Notes: generated from the sequence alone by a model not told the origin. A stretch of 40,626 nucleotides of DNA from Pseudoalteromonas denitrificans DSM 6059 (GCF_900112265.1 NZ_FOLO01000033.1:1-40626); one strand, 5' to 3'. Positions 25,429 to 34,768 are shown, counted from the first letter of the stretch. Made by a program: numbers and translations.

Positions 25429-27234
25429 ATGAGTTTGCGTAAAATTAAAATCGGTATTTTTGTTGGTTTATTTTCCTTAGTTGATATGGCCTCTAGTATT
25501 GCAGCAACACCTGATTTATTTTTATTTGGTCAAGGTTTATCTTTTTGTGCCAGTGACAATATGCAAGATTGTAGCAAAGAAAAAAAAGAGTCAGGTTTTT
25601 CCGATAATTCAAAGCAACCAGCCATTTATAGTATAACTGATGATGCCCTTACAAGGCTAAGTGAGTTTCCCTGGACAGAACAACCTGAACTTAAGTTACA
25701 AACAATCGCTTTATTAAAAGTTCTTAAACCTAAGCTAGATGGAAAAAAATTAAACGAAAGGTTATTCGTGAGATTGCTTAGGCGTGAGAACCTCACCTAT
25801 TTAAATGAACCGCTAAAAGGAAGAGATATTTGGTCAAATTTGTTTGAATTTGAAAAGCGAAACTTATTTGATTTATTAGAACAAAAACAATCTCTAAGCT
25901 CTGGTAAACGTCTTATTACAGCTGTTGATATTAAAGCCACTGAAAATCAATCTTCTTTATTAGCTTACAATGCATTTTATAAAGCGGCAGTGAAAATTGC
26001 CGGGAAAAAAAGAAAACCTCGCATTGCATTTATCACCGGAAACGATAGGGACCCTTATAAAAGAGTTGATTATTTAAAAGCATTATTTGAAGATTTAGGT
26101 TTTGAAGCGACTTGGTTGCCTGTTGATGCAGCCATGCAAACTGCACTAGCCGCAAAACAATACGATTTGACAGCATGTGATAGTCTTGAAGAATTTCAAA
26201 TCAAAAAATTAGCCAGCTATCGAAGAAAAATTCTTTATCCGGATCTTTTTAAGCAGCAGTTAGCTAGTTGTAAAAAGAAAAATGAAATAGTTGATAATTT
26301 AAAAAAATCTGACGCACTTTTCATTGCGGATGGTAGTGCATTACTTTCATTTCATAGCTTTTATACACCGACAGGAGAAAAGTCGGATGTACTTCTAAAA
26401 CTTGAAGAAATGTTACAGAATAAGCAGATAATTTTAGGGCTTGAAGGTGATAGTATTCACGCCTTAAGTAATAGGTCAACGATATTTTCTGGTGATGGAC
26501 TTCAGGTAATGTTAACGCCTTCTACTGTAATGAGTTCAGGTAATGAAGCGTGTAGCCTAGGTCTCGATTGTATTTCACTTGAGGCTGAACGTAACTTAGG
26601 ATATTTAAACAAATCAATTTTAAATGTTTTTCCTTGGGGTGTGTTTGATACTCAAATTAGCTCATTGGCACGCCAACCAAGGTTAATAAAAACTGCATTA
26701 GAAACAGATAACCGTTTTGCTTTTGGGTTAGATAAATTAACGAGTATTGCTATCACGAGTGATAAAACTGAAAATGGTGACATTGTTGAATTTACTGTTT
26801 TAGGTAAAGGTGGTTTTTGGGTTTTTGATACCTCAAAAATAGCTTTGACTGATAGTCTCAAACAGGAACTAATAACAGATGAATTTACAAGTTATTATTT
26901 AACGCATCAAGATAAAATGACTTTGCGAAATAAAGCAATTACAGTTGACTTTGCAAGCTGGAAATATACAAATAATACAAACACTCAAAGCCCTACAGTA
27001 ACATCATCACAACCTTTTGCTAGGTATAACTTCTATAAATTGAATAAGATGTTATGTAATACTGGAGCATTAGAGGCCAAAGGCTCTGGTGATATCCAAG
27101 GGTTGGAGTATACCTTATTACTTAAAAAAGATGCTTCAAGTACATCTCGTAAAGGCTTAATTACTTTAGATAATAAAAACTTAAGTACTTGTTCTTTTGC
27201 AAGTATATCAAGCCAAATAAAAATACTTAATTAG
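25429..27234 (+). CDS. Exported cyanophycinase-like (S51) protein, probably catalytically dead
   Basis: A 601-residue protein with a signal peptide (about 1-26). Residues 170-470 follow the cyanophycinase/peptidase S51 plan: RIAFITGNDRDPYKRVDYLKALFEDLGF, then SDALFIADGSALLSF where the family has a GGDQ-type loop, IILGLEGDSIHALS where it has GTSAGA with the catalytic serine, and WGVFDTQISSLARQ with FGLDKLTSIAI where it has DQHF and GIDE. By this alignment the nucleophile is lost. An unplaced N-terminal domain and a 130-residue C-terminal domain flank it. It lies 76 bases upstream of arcB on the same strand, so they may share a transcript. The role is unknown. Confidence 0.65.
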   Translation: MSLRKIKIGIFVGLFSLVDMASSIAATPDLFLFGQGLSFCASDNMQDCSKEKKESGFSDNSKQPAIYSITDDALTRLSEFPWTEQPELKLQTIALLKVLKPKLDGKKLNERLFVRLLRRENLTYLNEPLKGRDIWSNLFEFEKRNLFDLLEQKQSLSSGKRLITAVDIKATENQSSLLAYNAFYKAAVKIAGKKRKPRIAFITGNDRDPYKRVDYLKALFEDLGFEATWLPVDAAMQTALAAKQYDLTACDSLEEFQIKKLASYRRKILYPDLFKQQLASCKKKNEIVDNLKKSDALFIADGSALLSFHSFYTPTGEKSDVLLKLEEMLQNKQIILGLEGDSIHALSNRSTIFSGDGLQVMLTPSTVMSSGNEACSLGLDCISLEAERNLGYLNKSILNVFPWGVFDTQISSLARQPRLIKTALETDNRFAFGLDKLTSIAITSDKTENGDIVEFTVLGKGGFWVFDTSKIALTDSLKQELITDEFTSYYLTHQDKMTLRNKAITVDFASWKYTNNTNTQSPTVTSSQPFARYNFYKLNKMLCNTGALEAKGSGDIQGLEYTLLLKKDASSTSRKGLITLDNKNLSTCSFASISSQIKILN

Positions 27235-27310
27235 TCTAATTTATAAGTACAAATGGTGATGAGTTTATTACAATAGAGGGGTTATTTAATTCAGGGCTCC
27301 TTTTATTTTT

Positions 27311-29641
27311 ATGATTGAATCATCATTTACCCCTTGGGTTCGTATTTTATCTTCTTTTGTTACTCGCTGGGGTAACAGTAAAGCAAGCGCTATTCTATAT
27401 TCTTTATTTTTAGTTTTTGCTTTAATATTGTCTTGTACTTATTATTATGTTGCTTTTGGGTCAATTGCTTGGCTTGATTTATTAGAAAACATAATTTTAA
27501 CTGCTGTATTCTCCCCTGTTTTAGTTTACGTCACCATAAACCTCATTTTACATCTAAATGCATCCCATGATTTTTTAGAAAGTGCAACTCAGCAAGAAAA
27601 ACTGCTTAATCAAACTTTAAAAGATAATATTCAACGTTTAAATAGCGAAATAGATGAAAGAAAAATGGCCTTTCAGGCTAAACGCCGTGCAATAGATGAG
27701 TTAAGGCGTGAAATAGCAGAGCGTAAAAAGACTCAGCAAGAGCTTGCTAAACAAGGTGTTTTATTAAGATCTATTGTTGATTCATCTCCAGATTTATTTT
27801 ATTACAGAGATAAAAATGGTTGTTTTGCCGGATGTAATCGCATGTTTGAGCAAGTCATTGGTATCGCAGCTGAAAATTTAATAGGCAAACACGCAAGTGA
27901 AATTTACACCGGAAAACATTTACCTTCAGTTTTAAATACTGATAAAGAAGTACAGCAAAAACATATTGCGGTAACTTTAGATGTGGAATATGTGGTTAAT
28001 GATGAGAGTCGTTGGTTTGAAATGCGAAAAGTACCATTTTTTAATGATAAAAAAGAGTATATAGGTTTATTAGGCTTTGGTCGTGATATTACAAGCCGTA
28101 AGGAAGCTGAGCAAGCCTTAGAAACAGCCTATAAAGATAAAGGTAAATTTATAGCAACCTTGAGCCATGAGTTAAGAACACCTTTAAATGGTATTGTGGG
28201 CCTAACCCGCATGCTATTAGATACAGATTTAAGTACAGAGCAAAAAAGTTGGTGTAATACTGTTTTTTCAAGTGCCGAAACCTTAGGTAATATATTTAAC
28301 GATATAATTGATCTGGACAAAATTGATCGTGAGCAGTTGGATATTGCTTGTGAAAGCATTAATTTATCCGACTTTTTAAATGATGTTATTAATTTTGGCG
28401 GGGTTATTGCGCAACAAAAAGAACTTGAATTTAAAGTTGAACAGCAAGGAGAGTTAGATGTATTTGTTGAATTAGATCCTACTCGTTTACGTCAAGTTTT
28501 GTGGAATTTAATTAATAATGCAGTTAAATTTACTGATTTAGGCGGTGTCAGCTTTAGTTGTTTTAGAGAGTACCATAATAGTAAACCTTGGCTTGTGATT
28601 GAGGTTGCTGATAGTGGTATTGGCATCGCTTCTAATGAGATTAATCGAATATTTGATATGTACTATAAAGTCCCAGATATTAATGGCAGTAATGCTTTAG
28701 GTTCAGGTATTGGTCTTGCCGTGACTAAGGCGCTTGTTCAAGCTATGGGCGGTAAACTTAGTGTTGAAAGTGAACAAGGCCGAGGAAGTTGCTTTACAAT
28801 GGAGATCCCGCTTACATTAACAAAAGCACCAGAACAAAGGATTTATGATGGTCGAGGATTAAATATATTATTAGTTGAAGATGTTCCTCTTAATGCTGAA
28901 ATAGCGACTAATTTATTAGAACAAAGAGGACATGAGGTCATTTGGGCTGAAACAGGAGAAGATGCGCTTTCTTTTGTTGAAACTGAAGATGATTTAGACT
29001 TAGTTTTACTTGATATGCAATTACCTGATATTAATGGTGATGAAGTTGCACGTATTATCAGAGAAGATAGCTTTTTTGATAAACTCCCTATCGTGGCCTT
29101 AACAGCTAATGTTAGACGCGCTGAAGCTGATTTAGCAGATATTAAGATTCAAGGAGCGTTAGCTAAACCAATAAATACCGGTCGATTAGATCGTATGCTC
29201 GCAGAACTATTTCCACACTCAGCTGTATCTGAAGAGTCTCAAGTTCAACCTAAAATAATGTCTTTACGAGCAGGAAAAGAAGACAAAACATATATCAAAT
29301 TACTCGAATTAGAAACAATTAATGACTTTGTTGGCTCTATGGGGGTTGAACCATTTATTAAAAGTAGTAAATTATTAGAAAAATTAGGCCCTTTATATAT
29401 TACTGAAATGCAAAAAGCGCTTGATGAAAATGATTTGGATGAGTATCAGTCGGTTGCACATAAATTAAAAGGGGCTGCGGGCTCTGTTGGTTTAAAGTCA
29501 GTTCAGTTATCAGCTAAACAGATGGAAGATAAAACTCATAGTGAGCCCCTAGAGCAATTACAAATTTGGCTTGATGAATTACCAGAAAGTATTTCAAAGG
29601 GCCTTGAAAACTTAGAAGAGTACTTGTTGCACGCTTTTTAA
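27311..29641 (+). CDS. arcB: Aerobic respiration control sensor kinase ArcB
   Basis: A 776-residue hybrid histidine kinase that senses the redox state of the quinone pool. In order: two membrane helices (about 24-48 and 56-80), a coiled coil (90-148), PAS (150-265), HisKA with H285 (LSHELRTPLNGIVGL), HATPase (about 385-500), receiver with D567 (LVLLDMQLPDING) and HPt with H716 (AHKLKGAAGSVGL). Length and order equal E. coli ArcB (778 residues). In the PAS domain the first redox cysteine is kept (FAGCNR, C175), but the position of E. coli Cys241 (ACFEIRK) reads RWFEMRK, with W235. C171 is an extra nearby cysteine. There is no clear ribosome binding site. It converges on arcA. Confidence 0.95.
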   Translation: MIESSFTPWVRILSSFVTRWGNSKASAILYSLFLVFALILSCTYYYVAFGSIAWLDLLENIILTAVFSPVLVYVTINLILHLNASHDFLESATQQEKLLNQTLKDNIQRLNSEIDERKMAFQAKRRAIDELRREIAERKKTQQELAKQGVLLRSIVDSSPDLFYYRDKNGCFAGCNRMFEQVIGIAAENLIGKHASEIYTGKHLPSVLNTDKEVQQKHIAVTLDVEYVVNDESRWFEMRKVPFFNDKKEYIGLLGFGRDITSRKEAEQALETAYKDKGKFIATLSHELRTPLNGIVGLTRMLLDTDLSTEQKSWCNTVFSSAETLGNIFNDIIDLDKIDREQLDIACESINLSDFLNDVINFGGVIAQQKELEFKVEQQGELDVFVELDPTRLRQVLWNLINNAVKFTDLGGVSFSCFREYHNSKPWLVIEVADSGIGIASNEINRIFDMYYKVPDINGSNALGSGIGLAVTKALVQAMGGKLSVESEQGRGSCFTMEIPLTLTKAPEQRIYDGRGLNILLVEDVPLNAEIATNLLEQRGHEVIWAETGEDALSFVETEDDLDLVLLDMQLPDINGDEVARIIREDSFFDKLPIVALTANVRRAEADLADIKIQGALAKPINTGRLDRMLAELFPHSAVSEESQVQPKIMSLRAGKEDKTYIKLLELETINDFVGSMGVEPFIKSSKLLEKLGPLYITEMQKALDENDLDEYQSVAHKLKGAAGSVGLKSVQLSAKQMEDKTHSEPLEQLQIWLDELPESISKGLENLEEYLLHAF

Positions 29642-29651
29642 AGTGTATTAA

Positions 29652-29687
29652 AAAACCCGTTATTTATAAAATATAGTAACGGGTTTT
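29652..29687. terminator. Bidirectional terminator between arcB and arcA
   Basis: AAAACCCGTTA (29652-29662) and TAACGGGTTTT (29677-29687) form a perfect 11-bp stem with A and T runs at its ends. Confidence 0.85.
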
Positions 29688-29716
29688 GGATTAAGTTTGA
29701 AAGTGCTTAACTTAAT

Positions 29717-30436
29717 TTACTTATCTAATTTGCCAATAAAGCGATAGCCTTCACCATGAATTGTGCTGATCAACTCTTGTGTTGTTTCATCACTTTCAAA
29801 ATGTTTACGAATACGTCGAATAGTAACATCAACAGTTCTATCATTAGCACGTAATTCTCTACCAGTCATTTGCTTAATTAGCTGTTCACGACTGAAAATG
29901 CGTCCTGGTGAGTCTAACATCAAGCGTAAAGCACGATATTCACCTTTAGGTAAGCGTTTAGAGTCACCAGCCGGAGAAGTTAAACAACGACTGTTTTCAT
30001 CTAGTTCCCAACCATTAAATGTAACTATACCATCAGTGCTTAATTCATTTTCATCTTCTGAAGTAGATGTACGAGTTAATAAGTTGCGAGCACGAATCGT
30101 TAATTCACGTGGATTAAAAGGTTTTGTGATGTAATCATCAGCACCAATTTCTAAACCTAAAATACGGTCAACATCATTATCACGACCCGTTAAAAAAATT
30201 AAACCAACATTTTTTTGCTGTCTTAATTCACGAGCTAATATTAAGCCGTTCTTACCGGGTAAATTAATGTCCATTACAACTAAGTTAACGTCATCATTTG
30301 CTGAAAGTTTGTCGTGCATATCTTCACCATTAATGGCTTCGACAACTTTGTATCCTTCAGCTTGGAATAAACTAACGAGATTCAGTCTTGTGACATCTTC
30401 GTCTTCTACGATTAGAATGACAGGCGTTTGCATCAT
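29717..30436 (-). CDS. arcA: Response regulator ArcA
   Basis: A 239-residue OmpR-family regulator, the partner of ArcB. The receiver domain (about 5-120) has the acidic pocket IVEDEDVTR, the phosphoacceptor in VVMDINLPGKNG (D56 counted from the first Met) and ITKPFNPREL. The winged-helix domain (about 145-235) includes RLPKGEYRALRLML and RTVDVTIRRIRKHFE, ending EGYRFIGKL. Close similarity to E. coli ArcA is visible throughout. AAAGG lies upstream of a double ATG, so the second Met is an equal candidate start. It is transcribed toward arcB. Confidence 0.96.
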   Translation of the reverse strand: MMQTPVILIVEDEDVTRLNLVSLFQAEGYKVVEAINGEDMHDKLSANDDVNLVVMDINLPGKNGLILARELRQQKNVGLIFLTGRDNDVDRILGLEIGADDYITKPFNPRELTIRARNLLTRTSTSEDENELSTDGIVTFNGWELDENSRCLTSPAGDSKRLPKGEYRALRLMLDSPGRIFSREQLIKQMTGRELRANDRTVDVTIRRIRKHFESDETTQELISTIHGEGYRFIGKLDK

Positions 30437-30581
30437 TTGTAACCTTTTGGAAATGTTTTATTTACAATTAATAGTAAAAATGTTAATCGTGCGAATATCT
30501 AGCGATTATAGGTGCTTATCGATTTGTTAACAAGTAAAACCCACGAGAAGATATTACAAATATCGAAAAAGCATTAATCCG

Positions 30582-31130
30582 CTACTGAGGATGAAATTTG
30601 GCTAAGGCAAGTAATCTGGATTCTATTTTCACCTGACTTTGAGATAATTTATCTTTATTTATATAAAGTCTAATTTTATTACCTTTTTGTATTAAAGCAG
30701 CAAGTCCACCAAGATTTAAGAATTCTATTGTTTCACCAATAACAACAATACTTGGTTTTATTTTGTTGATCCATTCTTGGTTTACTTGACTTTGTATCTT
30801 TTCATCTAAATATATGATGTTGCATTGTTGATTTAGTTCACTTGTTGTTTCAACTTTATTTAAAATAATAACTTTTACTGGTAATTTTTGAGAATATAAA
30901 CCTTTTTTACTGTGTAGTAGTTTTCCTGGCCCTTGTTCATTATCAAAAAAACAAAAGTTAATAGTATTGAGTGAGGGGGGAGGAAATTCAATAAATTTAG
31001 ACATTTGAAAAATAAATGCTGATCGCACTTCAGTTAATGTTTTTGCGTTAACAAAAGATGAAAAAGTAAAAATACTAATAACAAAAATTAATATATATAG
31101 CCTATTAAGATAAATGAGAGATTTATTCAT
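30582..31130 (-). CDS. YfiR family periplasmic protein
   Basis: A 182-residue secreted protein with a signal peptide (about 1-29, ending FSSFVNA). The mature part has EVRSAFIFQMSKFIEFPP, CNIIYLDEKIQ, and a C-terminal GLAALIQKGNKIRLYINKDKL, the pattern of the YfiR/DUF4154 family. In Pseudomonas, YfiR is the periplasmic repressor of the CHASE8 diguanylate cyclase YfiN. Here the ATG at 31130 lies one base after the stop of a CHASE8 histidine kinase, so the two are co-translated. The family's usual final GRLLAL-like segment is SRLLALAKFHPQ. ATG 31130 was preferred over TTG 31148, which overlaps the kinase. Confidence 0.85.
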   Translation of the reverse strand: MNKSLIYLNRLYILIFVISIFTFSSFVNAKTLTEVRSAFIFQMSKFIEFPPPSLNTINFCFFDNEQGPGKLLHSKKGLYSQKLPVKVIILNKVETTSELNQQCNIIYLDEKIQSQVNQEWINKIKPSIVVIGETIEFLNLGGLAALIQKGNKIRLYINKDKLSQSQVKIESRLLALAKFHPQ

Positions 31131-31131
31131 T

Positions 31132-32751
31132 TTATAAATCCCCATCAAGTGGAATGGTTATTATAAAATGAACACCTGCATTTTTGTTTTCTTCAAGTTC
31201 TATTCGTCCTTTTAGCGCTTGTGTTACTAAATTATAAACTAAATGCATGCCTAACCCACTGCCACCTTCGCCACGGCGAGTAGTAACAAATGGATCAAAA
31301 ATTCTATTTTTTATATTTGCGGGCACACCTTTTCCATCATCGCTGTAATCAATTCTGAATATTTTTCCTATCATTGTAATTTTAATCTGAATATTTCCAG
31401 AAGTATTTTTATCGAAAGCATGGATCAGGGAGTTTTCAATTAAATTTTGAAAAATTTGATGCAATGGTCCTGCTTTTGATTGAATGTTTAATGTTTCAGG
31501 GCAATCAATTTGAATTTTGTGTGAGGTAAGTCCTATTTCCGCTTTCATTGAAAGTAAAACTTCATTGACTAATTTATTTAAATTAATCATTAATGAAGAT
31601 TCTGTGTCTTGGCTTACTGCAACTTGTTTGAAACTTGATATTAATTCAGCGGCTCTATTTAGGCTACGATAAACAAGCTCTAAATTTTCAATGCCATCAT
31701 TTATAAATTTAGACAGCTGTTTTGATGTTAATGTTTTTTTATCAAAAGCACCTTTAATTTCAAAAAGTTTATCTTTAAGCAAGGTGGAACCGGTGATCCC
31801 TAAGCCTATTGGTGTATTTACTTCATGGGCAACACCAGCAACCATTTGCCCTAAGGAGGCCATTTTTTCATTTTCAACAATTTGATTTTGATATTGGTGC
31901 ATACGTTCAAGTGTATTTAGTAGCTCTTGATTTGCTTCTTTTAACGCTATAGTTCGGTGATTTACTTTCTCTTCTAAATTCTGATTTAATAATCTTATTT
32001 CTTGTTCATCTTTTTTTTGTCGCTCTAACTGGGCCTGAGTCCTTGAAAATAATACATTTAAGCTATGACTTAGTTGGTTTAGTTCAAATACATTTACATG
32101 GGGTGCCCTGATATCGTAATTTTTATTTTTAGAAACATCTTGTACCAAAGCACTTAAGCCTTCAATGGGTTTAGCCAAGCGGCGTTGAATTTTAATACTC
32201 AATAGAAAAACGACAAACAATACAATAAATGCAACTAAGAAATCTATTATAAGTTTATCTTTGATATACGCATTTAAGGTTGATAAATCACCACGAATAT
32301 ATACGTAGCCCTGGATAATTTCCTCAAACATTATTGGTCTAATAACATCGACATAATTGCCACTGTATTCAGGTTCAAAGGGGGCTTTTAGTTTATTTTT
32401 TTTAGTAGGTACAGGGGGGGTGTTAGGGGCATTGAAACTTGTGAAAAAAATGGTTTCATTACTAAAATCATCGAGTTTATAAATATGGATGTTTTTGATT
32501 TCTTTTACAGCTTTAAATGCTTTTAGCCGTGTTTGTTCAGTTTCATCATCATCAAATAGCAAACTGATTTGAGCATTAAATGCAATAATATCGGCAAAAG
32601 TTGTTAATTTATTTAAAGTAATTATGCGTTGTTTTCTGATATCAAGATAGGTTGAAACTGAAACTGATAGAGTAAGACTCAGAACAGTAATGAGCATTAC
32701 TGTTCTGATTAGGGCTTTTTTTATACTAATTATTTGGCCGTATCGTGGCAT
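31132..32751 (-). CDS. CHASE8-HAMP sensor histidine kinase
   Basis: A 539-residue membrane kinase. TM1 is at about 15-35. The periplasmic part resembles a CHASE8 domain (FADIIAFNAQISLLFDDDE, then KAFKAVKEIKNIHIYKLD), TM2 is at about 167-187, HAMP at 188-240, and a coiled coil at 240-295. The dimerisation domain has H309 in VAGVAHEVNTPIG, and the ATPase domain has NLIENSLIHAF, DDGKGVP and GGSGLGMHLVYNLV. No receiver domain or response-regulator gene is adjacent. Together with the YfiR protein it looks like a YfiR-YfiN pair in which the output is a kinase instead of a GGDEF domain. The CHASE8 call is from pattern recall. Confidence 0.85.
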   Translation of the reverse strand: MPRYGQIISIKKALIRTVMLITVLSLTLSVSVSTYLDIRKQRIITLNKLTTFADIIAFNAQISLLFDDDETEQTRLKAFKAVKEIKNIHIYKLDDFSNETIFFTSFNAPNTPPVPTKKNKLKAPFEPEYSGNYVDVIRPIMFEEIIQGYVYIRGDLSTLNAYIKDKLIIDFLVAFIVLFVVFLLSIKIQRRLAKPIEGLSALVQDVSKNKNYDIRAPHVNVFELNQLSHSLNVLFSRTQAQLERQKKDEQEIRLLNQNLEEKVNHRTIALKEANQELLNTLERMHQYQNQIVENEKMASLGQMVAGVAHEVNTPIGLGITGSTLLKDKLFEIKGAFDKKTLTSKQLSKFINDGIENLELVYRSLNRAAELISSFKQVAVSQDTESSLMINLNKLVNEVLLSMKAEIGLTSHKIQIDCPETLNIQSKAGPLHQIFQNLIENSLIHAFDKNTSGNIQIKITMIGKIFRIDYSDDGKGVPANIKNRIFDPFVTTRRGEGGSGLGMHLVYNLVTQALKGRIELEENKNAGVHFIITIPLDGDL

Positions 32752-32782
32752 ATTTAGTTAAGTTAGGTCTATTTAAAAAAAA

Positions 32783-32803
32783 TATCTTCTTTGATGTTAA
32801 GAT
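32783..32803 (-). terminator. Weak terminator after rsmC
   Basis: On the minus strand ATCTT and AAGAT form a short stem followed by a run of T residues. It lies in the 97 bases between rsmC and the kinase gene. Confidence 0.35.
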
Positions 32804-32848
32804 CTAACTTAAAAATAGGCAATAAAAAAACGAAATTAGTCAGCTTTC

Positions 32849-33898
32849 TTATTTTTTAATGCACTGGTAAACGGTGAATTTATTTGTTTTTGAAACGGTT
32901 ATATATTCTTGGTAACTTTGTTCTAAAAATGGTTGGTATTTTAAAAAGCTATTTGCAACGATAGTGAGACTACCTTTGGCTGATATATGTTGTTTCGATT
33001 TAATTATAAACTGCTCACTAATATCATAATCAGTAGCAAGACCGGTATGAAAAGGAGGATTACTGACAATATGATCAAACAGAGTATTTATTTTGCTTAA
33101 GCCATCGCTTAATACACATTTTCCCGACACATTATTAGCTGCAAGAGTAAGCTGTGTCGCTTTAGTTGCAAGTGAGCTTACATCTAAACAGGTAAAATTA
33201 AGCTTTGGATTTTGAATACCAAGATACGCACTGATAATACCCGCACCACAACCAAAGTCTAGAATATGTCCTGACCTTGGTACAGTCATTGTTTCTAATA
33301 ATAATTTAGTGCCTAAATCTAACTCTCCGTGATTGAATACACCAGGAAGGCTAACAACTTTTACTTTGCTTCCTTTGATGTCTAATTCAAAAGTTTTTAA
33401 GTAGTGTTCAATCTCAAAACCTGATTTTACTTCTAACCCGTTAAATTGATATAAAAGACAGTGTCTGGCAGAGTCTATTTTATTTGAAGTTTTACATAGT
33501 GATTTAAGTTGTTTTTCAGATGACTTTACGCCGCCTTTATTTTCACCCACTATTAATAAGCGTGTTGTTTGCGATGAAATTGCACGAATGTTGTCGAGCA
33601 TCATGAGTGCTTCAGCTTTTGCTTTTGGATAATAATAAACAATTAAATCAAAAGGTTTATGTTCTTTATCATGTTTAGGCAATTCAACATCTAATATAAT
33701 ATCGCCTTTCGATATTTTTTCTTCTGAACTTTTGGTTGCAAAATTGTTAGTGAAAGCTGTAATGTTTTGATGGATATTTAACGTATCTAATTGCTGCAAA
33801 AAACCATCTTGGCTAAAATTTATAATTAAAATTGAGTCAGCTTCAAGGCAGTGCTCATTGCGCAATAACAATTTACTAGGATTGGTAAGCTGACCCAT
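32849..33898 (-). CDS. rsmC: 16S rRNA guanine-1207 N2-methyltransferase RsmC
   Basis: A 349-residue methyltransferase with the two-domain RsmC layout. The N-terminal half is a degenerate methyltransferase-like domain (NPSKLLLRNEHCLEADSILI, then DLIVYYYPKAKAEALMML, VGENKGGVKSSEK, KIDSARHCLLYQF). The active C-terminal half has GVFNHGELDLGTKLLLET, the SAM loop ILDFGCGAGIISAYLG and the catalytic NPPFHTG. All line up with E. coli RsmC. It follows trmB after 5 bases and is presumably co-transcribed with it. Confidence 0.93.
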   Translation of the reverse strand: MGQLTNPSKLLLRNEHCLEADSILIINFSQDGFLQQLDTLNIHQNITAFTNNFATKSSEEKISKGDIILDVELPKHDKEHKPFDLIVYYYPKAKAEALMMLDNIRAISSQTTRLLIVGENKGGVKSSEKQLKSLCKTSNKIDSARHCLLYQFNGLEVKSGFEIEHYLKTFELDIKGSKVKVVSLPGVFNHGELDLGTKLLLETMTVPRSGHILDFGCGAGIISAYLGIQNPKLNFTCLDVSSLATKATQLTLAANNVSGKCVLSDGLSKINTLFDHIVSNPPFHTGLATDYDISEQFIIKSKQHISAKGSLTIVANSFLKYQPFLEQSYQEYITVSKTNKFTVYQCIKK

Positions 33899-33903
33899 TT
33901 TAT

Positions 33904-34629
33904 TTACTCCACTCTCTCAAACATTAAATCCCAAACACCATGACCAAGGCGATGTCCTCTTTTCTCAAATTTAGTCAACGGTCTGAAGTCTGGGCGAGGC
34001 ATATAATCATTATTTGAAGACTGATTTTTGAATGCTGTTGCAGAATTCATAACTTCAAGCATGTGCTCTGCATAGTTTTCCCAATCGGTTGCCATATGAA
34101 ATACGCCGCCAATTTTTAATTTTGTACGTAAATTTTCAACAAACTCTGCTTGAACGATACGACGTTTATGATGGCGTTTTTTATGCCAAGGGTCAGGGAA
34201 GAATAATTGCACTCTCGATAATGAGTTGTCAGCAATACAGTCAGCTAAAACTTCTACCGCATCATGTTCATATACTCTTAAGTTTGTTACTTCGGCTTGA
34301 GCTGCATCTAATAAACATGCTCCAACCCCTGGTCGGTGTACTTCAATGCCGATAAAATTTTGGTCGGGAGCTTGAGTTGCCATTTCAACCAATGATTTTC
34401 CCATTCCAAAACCAATTTCTAGAACAACATCATTATCATTATTAAATGTGAGTTTAAAATCAAGCAGACCGTTTTCATGCACTAAACCCATGGTTGGCCA
34501 GCTTTGTTCAATGGCATTCGCTTGACCATTTGTAAGGCGACCTTCGCGCTTTACAAAGCTACGAATCGTTCGAATATATTTGCCACTTTCTTTTGCTTGC
34601 TCTAATCGAGTTTGATCTTTTTCACTCAT
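33904..34629 (-). CDS. trmB: tRNA guanine-46 N7-methyltransferase TrmB
   Basis: A 241-residue enzyme that makes m7G46 in the tRNA variable loop. Key regions are IRSFVKREGRLTNGQ, the SAM-binding LEIGFGMGKSLVEMA, IEVHRPGVGACL, the catalytic FFPDPWHKKRHHKRR, GGVFHMATDWENYAEHML, and the C-terminal KFEKRGHRLGHGVWDLMFER. All match E. coli TrmB. ATG 34629 (MSEKDQ) was chosen over ATG 34650, as the extra seven residues (MTWLVVK) have no counterpart; neither has a strong ribosome binding site. It is divergent from mutY, as in E. coli. Confidence 0.95.
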   Translation of the reverse strand: MSEKDQTRLEQAKESGKYIRTIRSFVKREGRLTNGQANAIEQSWPTMGLVHENGLLDFKLTFNNDNDVVLEIGFGMGKSLVEMATQAPDQNFIGIEVHRPGVGACLLDAAQAEVTNLRVYEHDAVEVLADCIADNSLSRVQLFFPDPWHKKRHHKRRIVQAEFVENLRTKLKIGGVFHMATDWENYAEHMLEVMNSATAFKNQSSNNDYMPRPDFRPLTKFEKRGHRLGHGVWDLMFERVE

Positions 34630-34768
34630 TTTTACTACCAACCATGTCATCTGCCTAAATACGGTGGCGTATTATCCCTATAAGACTCCTCTGGCACAAG
34701 TAATCTCTTGACCTTTTTATATTGAGTAATAGACTGGCGAGAATAATTTTGAATGGGGTTTAATTAAG

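Noticed and set aside
30549..30563. GATATT-ACA-AATATC hairpin between arcA and the YfiR gene
   Set aside because: Short AT-only stem with no T-tail; too weak to call as a terminator.
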